Shown: positions 50,843 to 60,660, counted from the stretch's first letter. The stretch is DNA of 64,000 nt from Merdivicinus sp050943495 (GCA_050943495.1 JBMNPH010000006.1:62001-126000), one strand, 5' to 3'. Program-made: numbers and translations. Notes: a model not told the origin generated them from the letters alone.

Positions 50843-52092
50843 GGTGTCACTCCTTTCTTGGTGCGGGTATCATGGTCAGCCTGCCACGTGTCCGTTAAAA
50901 TATCGAGATCCTGGAATTCTGGTCCATTGACATAGTAGAATGTTCCGCGCGTGAGGAGATCCGGCGACTCGGGATCATAAAAGCGCGCCGTGCGGCCGCC
51001 CAGCAGCTCGAGATATCCGTTGGGATCAGTTTCCTGCAGCCATTGCCAAGCTTCCGCAATCCATTGTTTGCGGTACCATTTGGGCTGATTGGCAAACCAG
51101 CTAATTTCGTCATATCCCCACGGGTAATAATCCACCTGCGTGTTCAGCAGTTCCGGCGGCTGACAGCCGTAGTTGTCGATTTCCACAAAGTAGGGGAGAT
51201 GCTCACAGGTCCAGCCGCTGTGGGTCAGACCGCCCAGACTCCGATTATAGATGGAATTTCCCCAGCCGCTGATGAGACGGCAGCGCTGCGGATTGTGTTC
51301 GGTTGCAATGTGAGGCGGATCTTCGGCAAATGCGACCGGCCGCGCTGGATATGCGTGGAAATCAAAGAGCAGTTTGCCGTCGGTACCGATCATGCCGTGG
51401 GTATGAGCATTCAGCAGGACAAAGTGCCGCCGCGCATGGGTTTTGGCATAGTCCCGCAGAAGGTTCAAGACTCTGGTCCAACAGGCGTGATCCGGGTCCG
51501 TTTCGCCCATGAGCAGCACCTGTCCGCAGTGGAGGGCCTCAAACCCGAGGTCAATATACAGGCATCCCCGGAAGTAGAAAAACATCTGGGTTTCGAGGCG
51601 GGTGATGTCCGGCACGCTGCCGCCTGGCTCCCAATGGTCGACATAACGCCCGTCCGGAAAGAGCATATCCGCATAACGGAAGTGACGTTTTTCCGGTTTT
51701 TGGCCGAAGGCCTCCAAAACATGCGTGGGGATTTCAAATTCTTCAAAACAGGGATAAGCTGTTTCAAAAATACAGGCTTCCAGAATCAGTTCGGGATCTG
51801 CGGCATGCAGCTTTTCCGCTAGCCGGCGCATGTCTTCCCAGCGTTCCGTTTCCTTTCCGGACGGAATCCATGCGCAACCGGCGCGGGCAAGATACTTGGC
51901 ACCGCAGCCGGTTATAATCCGAATGGCTTCTTCCTCTAGCTTTTCGGAAGGAATGCCGTATTCATTCCCGCTGTCGAAGAGACTCAGCACCATCGAGCGG
52001 GCCAGATAGTTGCGAAGAACCTCTTCTGAAATCCGGGAATCAAAGGTGTAGTCGAAACCCTCATTTACAGGAGAAAATTGGGATTTTATCAT
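50839..52092 (-). CDS. Unrecognised 417-residue protein, possibly carbohydrate-active
   Basis: I do not recognise the family. The protein is rich in Trp, Tyr and His, has no signal peptide, and alternates predicted strands and helices in a way that would suit a TIM barrel (ILEACIFE, FVLLNAHTHGM, LLFDFHAYPARP, HLPYFVEIDNYG). Acidic residues end several of these strands, as in glycoside hydrolases. It follows the GH36 alpha-galactosidase by 12 bases on the same strand, which supports a role in oligosaccharide use. It ends in an overlap with the PH-domain gene. Confidence 0.55.
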   Translation of the reverse strand: MIKSQFSPVNEGFDYTFDSRISEEVLRNYLARSMVLSLFDSGNEYGIPSEKLEEEAIRIITGCGAKYLARAGCAWIPSGKETERWEDMRRLAEKLHAADPELILEACIFETAYPCFEEFEIPTHVLEAFGQKPEKRHFRYADMLFPDGRYVDHWEPGGSVPDITRLETQMFFYFRGCLYIDLGFEALHCGQVLLMGETDPDHACWTRVLNLLRDYAKTHARRHFVLLNAHTHGMIGTDGKLLFDFHAYPARPVAFAEDPPHIATEHNPQRCRLISGWGNSIYNRSLGGLTHSGWTCEHLPYFVEIDNYGCQPPELLNTQVDYYPWGYDEISWFANQPKWYRKQWIAEAWQWLQETDPNGYLELLGGRTARFYDPESPDLLTRGTFYYVNGPEFQDLDILTDTWQADHDTRTKKGVTP

Positions 52093-52104
52093 GAGAAAAC
52101 TCCT

Positions 52105-54300
52105 TTATTTCTGCACTTCTTTGAGGTGGATGAGAACGCTTTCGCCGTCCTCCCATCTGCGGGAGAGATTGATGCCCGCATTCATCAGCAGAGCACCCGA
52201 ACGCACCGCGCCGGTCAGGTCATCCTGATAATAACGCTGCGGATCCAATCCGGCCAGCCGGAGATAGCTGGTAAAATTCACCCGAGTGCGGGGAACGACA
52301 AAGGTCACTAGAGCTTCCGATTTGTCTGCAGATACGGACATCCAAGCGCAGCGATTTTCATCGGCAAACGGGCTGATTAAGCGGTAGAAATCGCCGTCCT
52401 GCACCAGCGGCGCATAGGCGTGATATTGTGCTACCTGCTTTTTGACCAGTTCTTTTTCCTCTGCGGTCAGCTTGGTCAGATCCAGCTCATAGCCGAAGGC
52501 ACCAGCCATTGCGACATTTCCGCGGGTTTCAAAGCTGGTAATACGTTTTGTCTGATGATTGGGGACTGCGGAGACATGTGCGCTGATGGAGGAAGGCGGA
52601 TAGACCATACTGGTGCCGTATTGAATTCGGCAGCGTTCCATTGCATCGGTATCGTCGCTGGTCCAGATTTGGGGAGAGTAGTAGAGCATGGCCGGATCAA
52701 ACCGTCCGCCGCCGCCCGAGCATCCTTCGAACAGAATGTGCGGATAAGCGGAGGTGAGACGTTCGAGCAGGCTGTAAAGTCCTAAAACATAACGATGGAA
52801 CGTTTCCTTGCGCCGTTCTGGAGGGAGAGCGGCACTGGCGGCTTCCGTCAGGTTACGGTTAAAGTCCCATTTAACATAGGCAATATTAGCGGAGGACAGA
52901 ATCGAGGAGATGGTATCAAAGAGGTAATCCTGCACATCCTTCCGGGTCATGTCCAGCACATACTGGGTGCGGGCAATAGAGGGATCCCGACCGGGGGCGC
53001 AGAGAGTCCATTCAGGGTGAGTGCGGTACAGATCTGAGTCGGGAGAGATCATTTCCGGTTCAAACCAGATGCCGAATTTCAATCCCAGACCATTAATACG
53101 ATCGACCAGTGCGTTCAGGCCGCCTTTGAGTTTCTGCTCATTGACAAACCAGTCGCCCAGCGAACAACGGTCATTGTCGCGCTTACCAAACCAGCCGTCA
53201 TCCATAACCAGCATTTCGATTCCCAACTCTGCGGCATCTTTTGCAATGGCGTACAGTTTTTCTTCATTGAAATCAAAATAAGTTGCTTCCCAGTTGTTGA
53301 CCAGAATGGGGCGGATTTTTTCCTTCCATTCGCCACGGCAGAGATGGCGGCGGTAAAGCTGGTGGAAAGTGCGGGACATGCCGCCGAGACCTTCCTGCGA
53401 ATAAACAAGAACTGCTTCCGGCACGGTGAAAATTTCGCCGGGCGCCAGCGTCCATTCAAAGTCAATGGGATTTATACCCATCACAAGACGGGTGGCATCG
53501 TAGGCGTCACATTCCGTTTCGATGGCAAAGTTTCCGCTGTAAATCAGGCTGAAGCCATAGGCATCACCGCGGTTTTCATCGGTATAGGCACCGGCGAGCG
53601 CTGCAAAAGGATTATGATTATGGGAAGAGGATCCGCGCTTGCTGGCGATGGAACGGATGTCGTGGGTGAGGGGAGAGCGGGAAATCTGACGTTCCTGAGA
53701 CCATTGTCCGTAAAGATGGATCAAGTCGAAGTCCATCCGGTTGAAATCGACCGCTGCGCTGGCTGCTTTTTCAATAAAGAAAGGCGCTTTGCCGCCGTTG
53801 CGGATAATTGCTGCACGGGTGATTGCCGAATATCCTTCCAGGACACCGTAAAGCAAATGAACCTCAGCGCCAGTAAGCGGATCTTCCATCAAAATGTCCA
53901 GTGTAGAAGCTTCCGAATCTGTGGCATAGACAGCGGGAAGTCCATCCAGCGCATATTTTCCCTGCCGGATGGTGTGGGAATGGTAGCGCAGACAGGTCGC
54001 GGTGCTGCCGTTTTCTCCCCGGATGGAGAGAGCAGCCAGCCGGTAGTCGCCGGTTCCGTTGACCGGATATTCCTGAAGAGCGCTGTCGTAAGTGAAGGGA
54101 CTTCCAGCACCGTCCGGGGGATTGGGGCTGAAGGAAGCTAGACCCAGTGAGAACTCCAGGCCTGAAAGATCCGTGTCGGAGATGCGAGGTCCGTAGTAAA
54201 GATGAATCAGAGCCTCATGAGAATCGATGCAGAAGGCGTAGCTGGAATTTCCCGCGTCAATGCGGAAGGTTCGGGTGTCAGCATTGTAGAGAATCGGCAT
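52105..54300 (-). CDS. Alpha-galactosidase (GH36)
   Basis: The 731-residue enzyme has the full GH36 layout: N-terminal beta-supersandwich (about 1-320), catalytic barrel (about 330-640) and C-terminal beta domain. The nucleophile is the Asp in VKWDFNR and the acid/base is the Asp in WTSDDTDAMER; MDDGWFGKRDND and LKFGIWFEPEM are the other family motifs. It removes alpha-galactose from melibiose, raffinose and stachyose. No signal peptide is present. The ATG at 54300 has AAAGGATG upstream; it overlaps the end of folC by 23 bases. Confidence 0.95.
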   Translation of the reverse strand: MPILYNADTRTFRIDAGNSSYAFCIDSHEALIHLYYGPRISDTDLSGLEFSLGLASFSPNPPDGAGSPFTYDSALQEYPVNGTGDYRLAALSIRGENGSTATCLRYHSHTIRQGKYALDGLPAVYATDSEASTLDILMEDPLTGAEVHLLYGVLEGYSAITRAAIIRNGGKAPFFIEKAASAAVDFNRMDFDLIHLYGQWSQERQISRSPLTHDIRSIASKRGSSSHNHNPFAALAGAYTDENRGDAYGFSLIYSGNFAIETECDAYDATRLVMGINPIDFEWTLAPGEIFTVPEAVLVYSQEGLGGMSRTFHQLYRRHLCRGEWKEKIRPILVNNWEATYFDFNEEKLYAIAKDAAELGIEMLVMDDGWFGKRDNDRCSLGDWFVNEQKLKGGLNALVDRINGLGLKFGIWFEPEMISPDSDLYRTHPEWTLCAPGRDPSIARTQYVLDMTRKDVQDYLFDTISSILSSANIAYVKWDFNRNLTEAASAALPPERRKETFHRYVLGLYSLLERLTSAYPHILFEGCSGGGGRFDPAMLYYSPQIWTSDDTDAMERCRIQYGTSMVYPPSSISAHVSAVPNHQTKRITSFETRGNVAMAGAFGYELDLTKLTAEEKELVKKQVAQYHAYAPLVQDGDFYRLISPFADENRCAWMSVSADKSEALVTFVVPRTRVNFTSYLRLAGLDPQRYYQDDLTGAVRSGALLMNAGINLSRRWEDGESVLIHLKEVQK

Positions 54301-55585
54301 AAATAACATCCTTTCTGGAATTGGAATCAAGAATCATGGCTCGTGCGGCTGCCGCCAAAAACAGAGAACCGGTACAGCAGACCAGTCCATCTTTTCCTGC
54401 CAGTGAGCGAGCCACTTTTAGACCTTCGGCAAGGGAACTCCGCCATTCAGCCGGACAGATTTCCTGCACTGCGGCGGCAAGATCGGGGGGAGGCGTGCAG
54501 GCGCGCGGGTTTTCGACTGGAACAGCAATCACCCGGTCAAAACCTTGTGCCAGAATGCGCGCGGCATGAGGCCAATCTTTGTCGGCAAGCATGCCGATTA
54601 CCCCGATTTTCGGGGATTCCGGGCAATGCCGCAGCAATTCTGCCAGCACACCCGCCCCTTGGGGATTGTGGGCGCCGTCCAGCACAATAGCAGGCTGTTC
54701 CGCTACTGTTTCAAAGCGCACCGGCATTCGGGCAGACGAAAGTCCTCGGCAAATGGCGTCCTCTGGTATCGGCAGTATCTCCTGTGCCATTTCCAGCGCT
54801 GTGAGGGCGTTGAGTGCATTTTCCAGCTGATGGCGGCCGGACATGGTCAGCGAATATTTATGATCCCGATAGGTGAAGGCTAAAGTTTTGCGGTCCATTC
54901 GGAGAATTCGTGCCTGCCCAAGATCCGGACAAATCCAACGGGTATAGGTTCGGCGGCACTGCTCTTCCAGCACCTCCATCGCCTCCTCCTGCTGGCCGGA
55001 TGCGATGACCGCGGCAGTACCTTTGAGGATTCCGGCCTTTTCGGACGCAATTTCTGCGAGGCTATTTCCCAGCAATGCAGTATGTTCAAGCGAAAGAGCT
55101 GTGATGACCGAGACCAGCGGTGGAGGAAGAATGTTGGTGGCGTCGTTGCGTCCTCCCAGACCAGTCTCAATCACCGCCGCATCACATTTTTGCGCCGCAA
55201 ACCAGCAGAAGGCAATTGCTGTTCCGCATTCAAATTCGGTGCAGAAAATCCCTTCTGCATCGAGGTCATGAACAGCCTCCAGCACTTTTTTGGTCCAAAA
55301 GGCGAGTTCTTTGCCTGGAATGGGTATCCCATCAATCTGAAAACGCTCGGCAAAGCAGGTGATATATGGCGAAGTATAAAGTCCCGTCCGGTATCCACCA
55401 GCTTGAAGCGCCGAGGCAATCATGGCTGCCGTGGAACCTTTTCCGTTGCTGCCCGCGACATGGAATGCCCGGAATCCCCGTTCGGGATGGCCAAGCTTCT
55501 CGGCGAGTGCAAGCATCCGACGCAACGTCCGTTCCCCGCCGCGGGGACGCGCATGAATCGCTGCAATGGCTTCCTGTTCTGTCAT
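54278..55585 (-). CDS. folC: Bifunctional folylpolyglutamate synthase/dihydrofolate synthase
   Basis: The 435-residue ligase has the ATP loop GSNGKGSTAA (near residue 45), the second family motif TEFECGTAIAF/ETGLGGRNDATN, and the C-terminal domain with LDGAHNPQG. It adds glutamate to dihydropteroate or folates. GGAGGAATTGC sets the start at 55585; a frame open to 55603 has no ribosome site. It is the first gene of the operon with GH36, the 417-residue protein and the PH protein, an unusual mix. Confidence 0.93.
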   Translation of the reverse strand: MTEQEAIAAIHARPRGGERTLRRMLALAEKLGHPERGFRAFHVAGSNGKGSTAAMIASALQAGGYRTGLYTSPYITCFAERFQIDGIPIPGKELAFWTKKVLEAVHDLDAEGIFCTEFECGTAIAFCWFAAQKCDAAVIETGLGGRNDATNILPPPLVSVITALSLEHTALLGNSLAEIASEKAGILKGTAAVIASGQQEEAMEVLEEQCRRTYTRWICPDLGQARILRMDRKTLAFTYRDHKYSLTMSGRHQLENALNALTALEMAQEILPIPEDAICRGLSSARMPVRFETVAEQPAIVLDGAHNPQGAGVLAELLRHCPESPKIGVIGMLADKDWPHAARILAQGFDRVIAVPVENPRACTPPPDLAAAVQEICPAEWRSSLAEGLKVARSLAGKDGLVCCTGSLFLAAAARAMILDSNSRKDVIYADSLQC

Positions 55586-55616
55586 GCAATTCCTCCCGTC
55601 CACACTTTCTGATTCG

Positions 55617-55645
55617 ATTCTATCACAATTCTTTTTTCTTTACAA
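55617..55645 (-). promoter_or_regulatory. Sigma-A promoter of the folC operon
   Basis: On the minus strand TTGTAA (55645-55640) and TAGAAT (55622-55617) are 17 bases apart, about 32 bases before the folC start. Confidence 0.72.
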
Positions 55646-55698
55646 CACCCATTCAGCCTTTTTGCAAATGCGGTTGAAAAAAATCCCAAATTAAGTCC

Positions 55699-55727
55699 TT
55701 TTCAAAGCTTATTTTTTGTTGTATAAT
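55699..55727 (+). promoter_or_regulatory. Promoter of the rha operon
   Basis: TATAAT (55722-55727) with a weak TTTTCA -35 (55699-55704), 17 bases apart. The weak -35 suggests an activator, as is usual for rhamnose operons. Confidence 0.6.
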
Positions 55728-55746
55728 AAAAATAAAGACTGAAATA

Positions 55747-55764
55747 AAACGTTTAAATTCGTTT
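55747..55764. promoter_or_regulatory. Inverted repeat near the rhaB start
   Basis: AAACG and CGTTT are separated by eight AT bases just downstream of the rha -10. The same AACGTTT word recurs in the spacer of the fucO promoter at 59391-59397, so both may be targets of one regulator. Confidence 0.35.
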
Positions 55765-55781
55765 CCAGAAAGGAGAATGTT

Positions 55782-57197
55782 ATGGATATTCGCTATACCC
55801 TCGCAGTAGATATCGGCGCTTCCAGCGGACGCCATATCCTGGGTTCCGTACAGAACGGAAAGATTGTTCTGGAAGAAGTTTATCGCTTTGAAAACGGAAT
55901 TGCCGAGAAAAACGGCCATTTCTGCTGGGATTTCGAACGCCTTTTTTCCGAGATTCTCGCCGGAATGAAGAAATGTGCGGAACTTGGAAAAATTCCGGCT
56001 TCGATGGGCATTGATACATGGGGCGTCGATTTTGTCCTGCTGGATGAGAACGCGCAGGTGCTCGGCGATACCGTCGCCTACCGTGATGCGCGCACCATCG
56101 GCATGGATGAGGAGGTTGCCAAAGTCATTTCTCTGGAGGATCTCTATGCTCGCACCGGTATTCAGAAGCAGAGTTTCAACAGCATTTACCAGCTCATGGC
56201 AATCAAAAAGGAACATCCCGAATATCTGGAGAAAGCCAAACGCTTTTTGATGACGCCGGAATATTTCCACTATCTTCTCACCGGCGTGGGGAAAAATGAG
56301 TACACGCTGGCGACGACTTCCCAGCTTGTCAACGCGGCCGCCAAGGACTGGGACCGTGATTTGATGCGGATGCTCGGCATCCCGGACGGCATTTTCGGAG
56401 AACTGAACCTTCCCGGCACCGAAGTCGGCACTCTCCTGCCGGAAATTGCAAAGCAGGTCGGTTTTACCTGCAAAGTAATCCTTCCCGGCACACACGACAC
56501 CGCATCAGCAGTACTCGCTGTTCCGAAAACACAGGAAAATGCCATGTATATCAGTTCCGGTACCTGGTCGCTGATCGGCGTGGAACGGATGGAACCGGAC
56601 TGCTCGGAGAGAAGCTGTCGCCTGAATTTTACCAATGAGGGCGGATACGGATATCGTTTTCGTTATCTGAAGAATATTATGGGTCTCTGGATGATCCAGT
56701 CGGTTCGCCGTGAATTCAAAGCGCAGGGAATCCAATACAGCTTTGACGATCTCTGCGACCTCGCCATTAAGGCAGGGGATTTCCCGTCCCACGTAGATGT
56801 ATCTGATGAGTGCTTCCTTGCACCCGAAAGCATGATTGCCGAGGTAAAGGACTATTGCGCCCGTACAGGGCAGCGGATTCCCGCGAACAATGAGGAACTG
56901 ATGGCCTGCATCTACCGAAGTCTGGCGGAAGGATACCGGAAAGCTGTCCGGGAGATGGAGGATGTCGTGGGGATTGCCATTCCCTGCATCCACATCGTCG
57001 GCGGCGGCAGCAAGGACTGGTACCTCAATCAGCTGACCGCGGAGTTTACCGGCAAAACAGTCTATGCCGGACCCTCTGAGGCAACGGCGCTGGGCAATAT
57101 TCTGGCGCAGATGATCGCGGAAGGCACTTATTCTTCGGTGGAAGAGGCGCGGCATGCCGTCGCGGATTCGTTCGCAGTAAAAGAAATTCAACCGTAA
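55782..57197 (+). CDS. rhaB: Rhamnulokinase
   Basis: The 471-residue FGGY-family kinase phosphorylates L-rhamnulose. It has the N-terminal phosphate loop VDIGASSGRHI, the SMGIDTWGVDFVLLD segment, and C-terminal GGGSKDWYLNQLTAEFTGK split at the FGGY signature 2 region. GAAAGGAG precedes the ATG. rhaA follows after 14 bases, so the substrate is clear. Confidence 0.95.
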   Translation: MDIRYTLAVDIGASSGRHILGSVQNGKIVLEEVYRFENGIAEKNGHFCWDFERLFSEILAGMKKCAELGKIPASMGIDTWGVDFVLLDENAQVLGDTVAYRDARTIGMDEEVAKVISLEDLYARTGIQKQSFNSIYQLMAIKKEHPEYLEKAKRFLMTPEYFHYLLTGVGKNEYTLATTSQLVNAAAKDWDRDLMRMLGIPDGIFGELNLPGTEVGTLLPEIAKQVGFTCKVILPGTHDTASAVLAVPKTQENAMYISSGTWSLIGVERMEPDCSERSCRLNFTNEGGYGYRFRYLKNIMGLWMIQSVRREFKAQGIQYSFDDLCDLAIKAGDFPSHVDVSDECFLAPESMIAEVKDYCARTGQRIPANNEELMACIYRSLAEGYRKAVREMEDVVGIAIPCIHIVGGGSKDWYLNQLTAEFTGKTVYAGPSEATALGNILAQMIAEGTYSSVEEARHAVADSFAVKEIQP

Positions 57198-57211
57198 AGG
57201 AGTTGTTTATC

Positions 57212-58453
57212 ATGTCCAATTATTTTGATTATGCAAAAGAACTGTACGCCGGACTCGGCGTGGACGTTGAAGAAGCCCTCAAAAAGCTTGCCGGCGTGAA
57301 GATTTCCATGCACTGCTGGCAGGGTGACGATGTAAACGGCTTTGAAAATTCCGGAGAACTGTCCGGCGGTATTGCAGCTACCGGTAACTATCCCGGCAAG
57401 GCCCGCAATTTTGAGGAATTGACCGCAGACCTCGATGAAGCGTTCAAAATGATTCCCGGCACCCACAAGGTCAATCTGCATGCCAGCTACGCTGTCACCG
57501 ATCATCCGGTGGATCGCGATGCCCTCAAACCCGAACATTTCCGGGCATGGGTAGATTATGCGAAATCCCGCGGCCTCGGCTTGGATTTTAACCCCACCCT
57601 CTTCTCTCACCCCAAAGCAGCGGACAGTCTGACCTTATCCAATCCCGATCCGGCAATCCGTAAATTCTGGATCGACCACTGCAAATGTTCCCGTAAGATC
57701 GCCGAAAGCTTCGGTAAGGAACTCGGACAGCCTGCGCTCGACAATATCTGGATTCCGGATGGCTACAAGGAAGTTCCCGCAGATCGGATGGGCCCCCGGA
57801 TGCGTCTGAAAGAATCTCTTGATGAAATTTTTGCGGAAAAACTCGATGGCAGCGTTCTCTATGATTCGGTGGAATCCAAGGTGTTCGGTATCGGCCTCGA
57901 AGCCTATACTGTAGGTTCTCACGAATTTTATATGAATTACGCGGCCAAGAATAATCTGCTCTGCCTGCTCGACAACGGCCACTATCATCCGACCGAAATG
58001 GTTTCGGATAAGATTCCGTCTCTGCTTCTCTTCTCCGAAAAGCTCGCGCTGCATGTCACCCGCCCCATGCGCTGGGATTCCGACCATGTTGTCCGGCTGG
58101 ATGATGAACTCAAGGAAATCGCCAACGAAATCGTCCGCTGCGATGCTCTCGACCGCGTCTTTATTGGTCTCGACTACTTCGATGCCAGCATCAACCGCGT
58201 CGCTGCGTGGGTCATCGGCATGCGCAACATGGAGAAGGCACTTCTTTCGGCACTGCTCACCCCGCACGCTAAAATTAAAGCGTTCCAGGATGCCGGCGAC
58301 TTTACTTCGCTGCTCGCCATGCAGGAGGAACTCAAGTCCTATCCGTTCGCCGCTGTCTGGGATGAATACTGCACCCGTCAGAATGTCCCCGTCCGCGAAA
58401 GTTGGCTCGCCGAAATTCAGAAATATGAAAAGGACGTCCTTTCCAAACGCTAA
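57212..58453 (+). CDS. rhaA: L-rhamnose isomerase
   Basis: A 413-residue TIM-barrel, metal-dependent isomerase that turns L-rhamnose into L-rhamnulose. Family motifs include ISMHCWQGDDVNGFE near the N terminus, VNLHASYAV, the LDFNPTLFSHPKA segment and the CLLDNGHYHPTEMVSDKIPS metal site (split across two turns). AAAGGAG precedes the ATG at 57212. It is the second gene of the rhamnose operon. Confidence 0.96.
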   Translation: MSNYFDYAKELYAGLGVDVEEALKKLAGVKISMHCWQGDDVNGFENSGELSGGIAATGNYPGKARNFEELTADLDEAFKMIPGTHKVNLHASYAVTDHPVDRDALKPEHFRAWVDYAKSRGLGLDFNPTLFSHPKAADSLTLSNPDPAIRKFWIDHCKCSRKIAESFGKELGQPALDNIWIPDGYKEVPADRMGPRMRLKESLDEIFAEKLDGSVLYDSVESKVFGIGLEAYTVGSHEFYMNYAAKNNLLCLLDNGHYHPTEMVSDKIPSLLLFSEKLALHVTRPMRWDSDHVVRLDDELKEIANEIVRCDALDRVFIGLDYFDASINRVAAWVIGMRNMEKALLSALLTPHAKIKAFQDAGDFTSLLAMQEELKSYPFAAVWDEYCTRQNVPVRESWLAEIQKYEKDVLSKR

Positions 58454-58501
58454 AGGATCGTTTGTCTTATACACATCAAATAGAAAAGAGGATTTATCAG
58501 A

Positions 58502-59323
58502 ATGGATATCTATCAGGAAAAATTTATGGAAGGCTTTATCCGCCTGACCGACGACGCATTCCGCAAAGGCTGGCATGAGCGCAATGGCGGTAACTATTCC
58601 TATCGGATGAAACCCGAGGAAGCCGAGGCAGTGAAGTCCTGCTTTACCTATGACCGTGACTGGCAGGAAATCGGCGTCGAGGTCAAAAACCTCGCTGGCG
58701 AGTACTTCCTCGTCACCGGGTCTGGTAAGTATATGCGCAACGTCATTCTCGACCCCGCTGCCAATATCTGCATCGTCGAAGTCGATGAGACCGGTACTAA
58801 ATTCCGCATTGTCTGGGGCCTCACCGAGGGTGGCCGTCCTACCAGCGAACTGCCGACCCATCTGATGAATCACTCCATCAAAAAGGATCTGACCGGCGGC
58901 AAACACCGTGTTATCCTCCATGCACATACCACCAACGTCATTGCGCTGACCTTTGTCCTTCCGCTCAAAGACGAAGTCTTTACCCGCGAACTCTGGGAGA
59001 TGGCAACCGAATGTCCTGTTGTCTTCCCGGAAGGCGTCGGCGTTGTTCCGTGGATGGTTCCCGGCGGCCGCGATATCGCGCTGGCTACCGCAGAACTGAT
59101 GAAGTCCTATAATGTCGCCATCTGGGCGCATCACGGCATCTTCTGCTCCGGCACAGATTTCGATGAGACCTTCGGCCTGATGGACACCGTCGAAAAGTCC
59201 GCGGAGATCCTCGTCAAAGTCCTCTCGATGGGCGGCAAGCATCAGACCATTACTCCCCAGAATTTCCGCGACTTGGCTGTCGATTTCAAGGTCACTCTTC
59301 CGGAAAAATTCCTGTATGAGTAA
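58502..59323 (+). CDS. rhaD: Rhamnulose-1-phosphate aldolase
   Basis: The 273-residue class II aldolase cleaves rhamnulose-1-phosphate to dihydroxyacetone phosphate and L-lactaldehyde. It has the zinc site HAHTTNVIALTF and the later WAHHGIFCSG motif, and the phosphate-binding NGGNYSYRM near residue 28. It follows rhaA after 48 bases; AGAGGA lies upstream. Confidence 0.95.
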   Translation: MDIYQEKFMEGFIRLTDDAFRKGWHERNGGNYSYRMKPEEAEAVKSCFTYDRDWQEIGVEVKNLAGEYFLVTGSGKYMRNVILDPAANICIVEVDETGTKFRIVWGLTEGGRPTSELPTHLMNHSIKKDLTGGKHRVILHAHTTNVIALTFVLPLKDEVFTRELWEMATECPVVFPEGVGVVPWMVPGGRDIALATAELMKSYNVAIWAHHGIFCSGTDFDETFGLMDTVEKSAEILVKVLSMGGKHQTITPQNFRDLAVDFKVTLPEKFLYE

Positions 59324-59378
59324 TCGCCGGAATTTGTGAAAAAATTCTCAATTTTCCCCAAAATTTCTGCGTATCCTC

Positions 59379-59407
59379 TTGAAAAGTAGCAACGTTTCAG
59401 CTATAAT
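59379..59407 (+). promoter_or_regulatory. Sigma-A promoter of the lactaldehyde reductase gene
   Basis: TTGAAA (59379-59384) and TATAAT (59402-59407) are 17 bases apart. AACGTTT lies in the spacer, as near the rha promoter. Confidence 0.78.
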
Positions 59408-59458
59408 TTTCTTAGACCCCAAAATTTGGATTTTATCGAAAGAAAGGAATGTTTTTCA

Positions 59459-60607
59459 ATGAACAGAATGATTCTGAATGAAACCTCCTATTTCGGCGCA
59501 GGCTGCATTTCCGCCATCGTGGATGAGGCAAAAGGCCGTGCTTTTCAAAAAGCTCTGGTCGTTACCGACCCCGATCTGATTAAATTCGGCGTTTCTACCA
59601 AAGTAACCTCCCTGCTGGACAAAAACGGCATGGCTTATGAGGTTTACAGCGATGTCAAAGCCAACCCCACCATTAAAAACGTACAGGACGGCGTTGCTGC
59701 TTTCAAAGCAGCTGGCGCAGATTATATCATCGCTATCGGCGGCGGCTCTGCAATGGATACCGCCAAAGGCATCGGTATTATCATCGCCAACCCCGAATAT
59801 GCAGACGTTGTTTCTCTGGAAGGCGCAGTTGCTACCCCCAAGAAATCCGTTCCCATGTTCGCAGTTCCCACTACCGCCGGTACCGCTGCGGAAGTTACTA
59901 TCAACTACGTCATCACCGACGTTGAAAAGAACCGCAAATTTGTCTGCGTTGACCCCCACGATATCCCCGTTGTTGCATTCATCGACGCGGATATGATGTC
60001 CTCCATGCCCAAAGGCTTGACCGCTGCAACCGGCATGGATGCGCTGACTCATGCAATTGAAGGCTACATCACCAAGGGCGCTTGGGAAATGACCGATATG
60101 ATGCACCTGAAAGCAATCGAGATTATCGCTCGTTCTCTGCGCGGTGCAGTTGCAGGCACCCCTGAAGGCCGCGAAGGCATGGCACTCGGCCAGTATATCG
60201 CTGGTATGGGCTTCTCCAATGTTGGCCTCGGCATCGTACACTCCATGGCTCATCCTCTGGGTGCTGTTTATGATACTCCTCATGGCGTTGCAAATGCAAT
60301 TATCCTGCCGACCGTTATGGAATACAATGCAGAAGCAACCGGCGAGAAATATCGGGAAATCGCGCGCGCTATGGGCGTTGAAGGCGTAGACTCCATGACG
60401 CAGGAAGAGTATCGCAAAGCTGCAATCGATGCGGTTAAGAAACTGTCCAAGGATGTCGGCATCCCCGCAACCCTCACCGAAGTCGGCGTGAAGGAAGAGG
60501 ATATCCCGTTCCTGGCTCAGTCCGCTATGGATGACGCTTGCCGTCCCGGCAACCCCAAAGATCCCACTTTGGAGGATATCAAAGCTCTGTACAAATCCAT
60601 GCTGTAA
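59459..60607 (+). CDS. fucO: Lactaldehyde reductase (iron-containing alcohol dehydrogenase)
   Basis: The 382-residue group III alcohol dehydrogenase has the NAD motif GGGSAMDTAKGIG (near 97) and the iron-binding HAIEGYITKG and HSMAHPLGAVYDTPHGVANA region (split at its turn) with the His ligands. It reduces L-lactaldehyde from rhamnose to 1,2-propanediol and so disposes of NADH in fermentation. AAAGGAA precedes the ATG at 59459. It has its own promoter and a strong terminator. Codon choice is strongly biased, as in highly expressed genes. Confidence 0.93.
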   Translation: MNRMILNETSYFGAGCISAIVDEAKGRAFQKALVVTDPDLIKFGVSTKVTSLLDKNGMAYEVYSDVKANPTIKNVQDGVAAFKAAGADYIIAIGGGSAMDTAKGIGIIIANPEYADVVSLEGAVATPKKSVPMFAVPTTAGTAAEVTINYVITDVEKNRKFVCVDPHDIPVVAFIDADMMSSMPKGLTAATGMDALTHAIEGYITKGAWEMTDMMHLKAIEIIARSLRGAVAGTPEGREGMALGQYIAGMGFSNVGLGIVHSMAHPLGAVYDTPHGVANAIILPTVMEYNAEATGEKYREIARAMGVEGVDSMTQEEYRKAAIDAVKKLSKDVGIPATLTEVGVKEEDIPFLAQSAMDDACRPGNPKDPTLEDIKALYKSML

Positions 60608-60619
60608 TTGCTGGAAACG

Positions 60620-60656
60620 AAAAAAGAGGATCTCCGCTCGGAGGTCCTCTTTTTGT
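60620..60656 (+). terminator. Terminator after fucO
   Basis: An almost perfect AAAGAGGATCTCCG / GGAGGTCCTCTTT stem with a three-base loop and a T run. Confidence 0.85.
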
Positions 60657-60660
60657 ATTT

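Noticed and set aside
57635..59242. A 535-codon open frame on the minus strand
   Set aside because: It lies wholly opposite rhaA and rhaD, has no ribosome site or family motif, and reflects strong codon bias in those genes.
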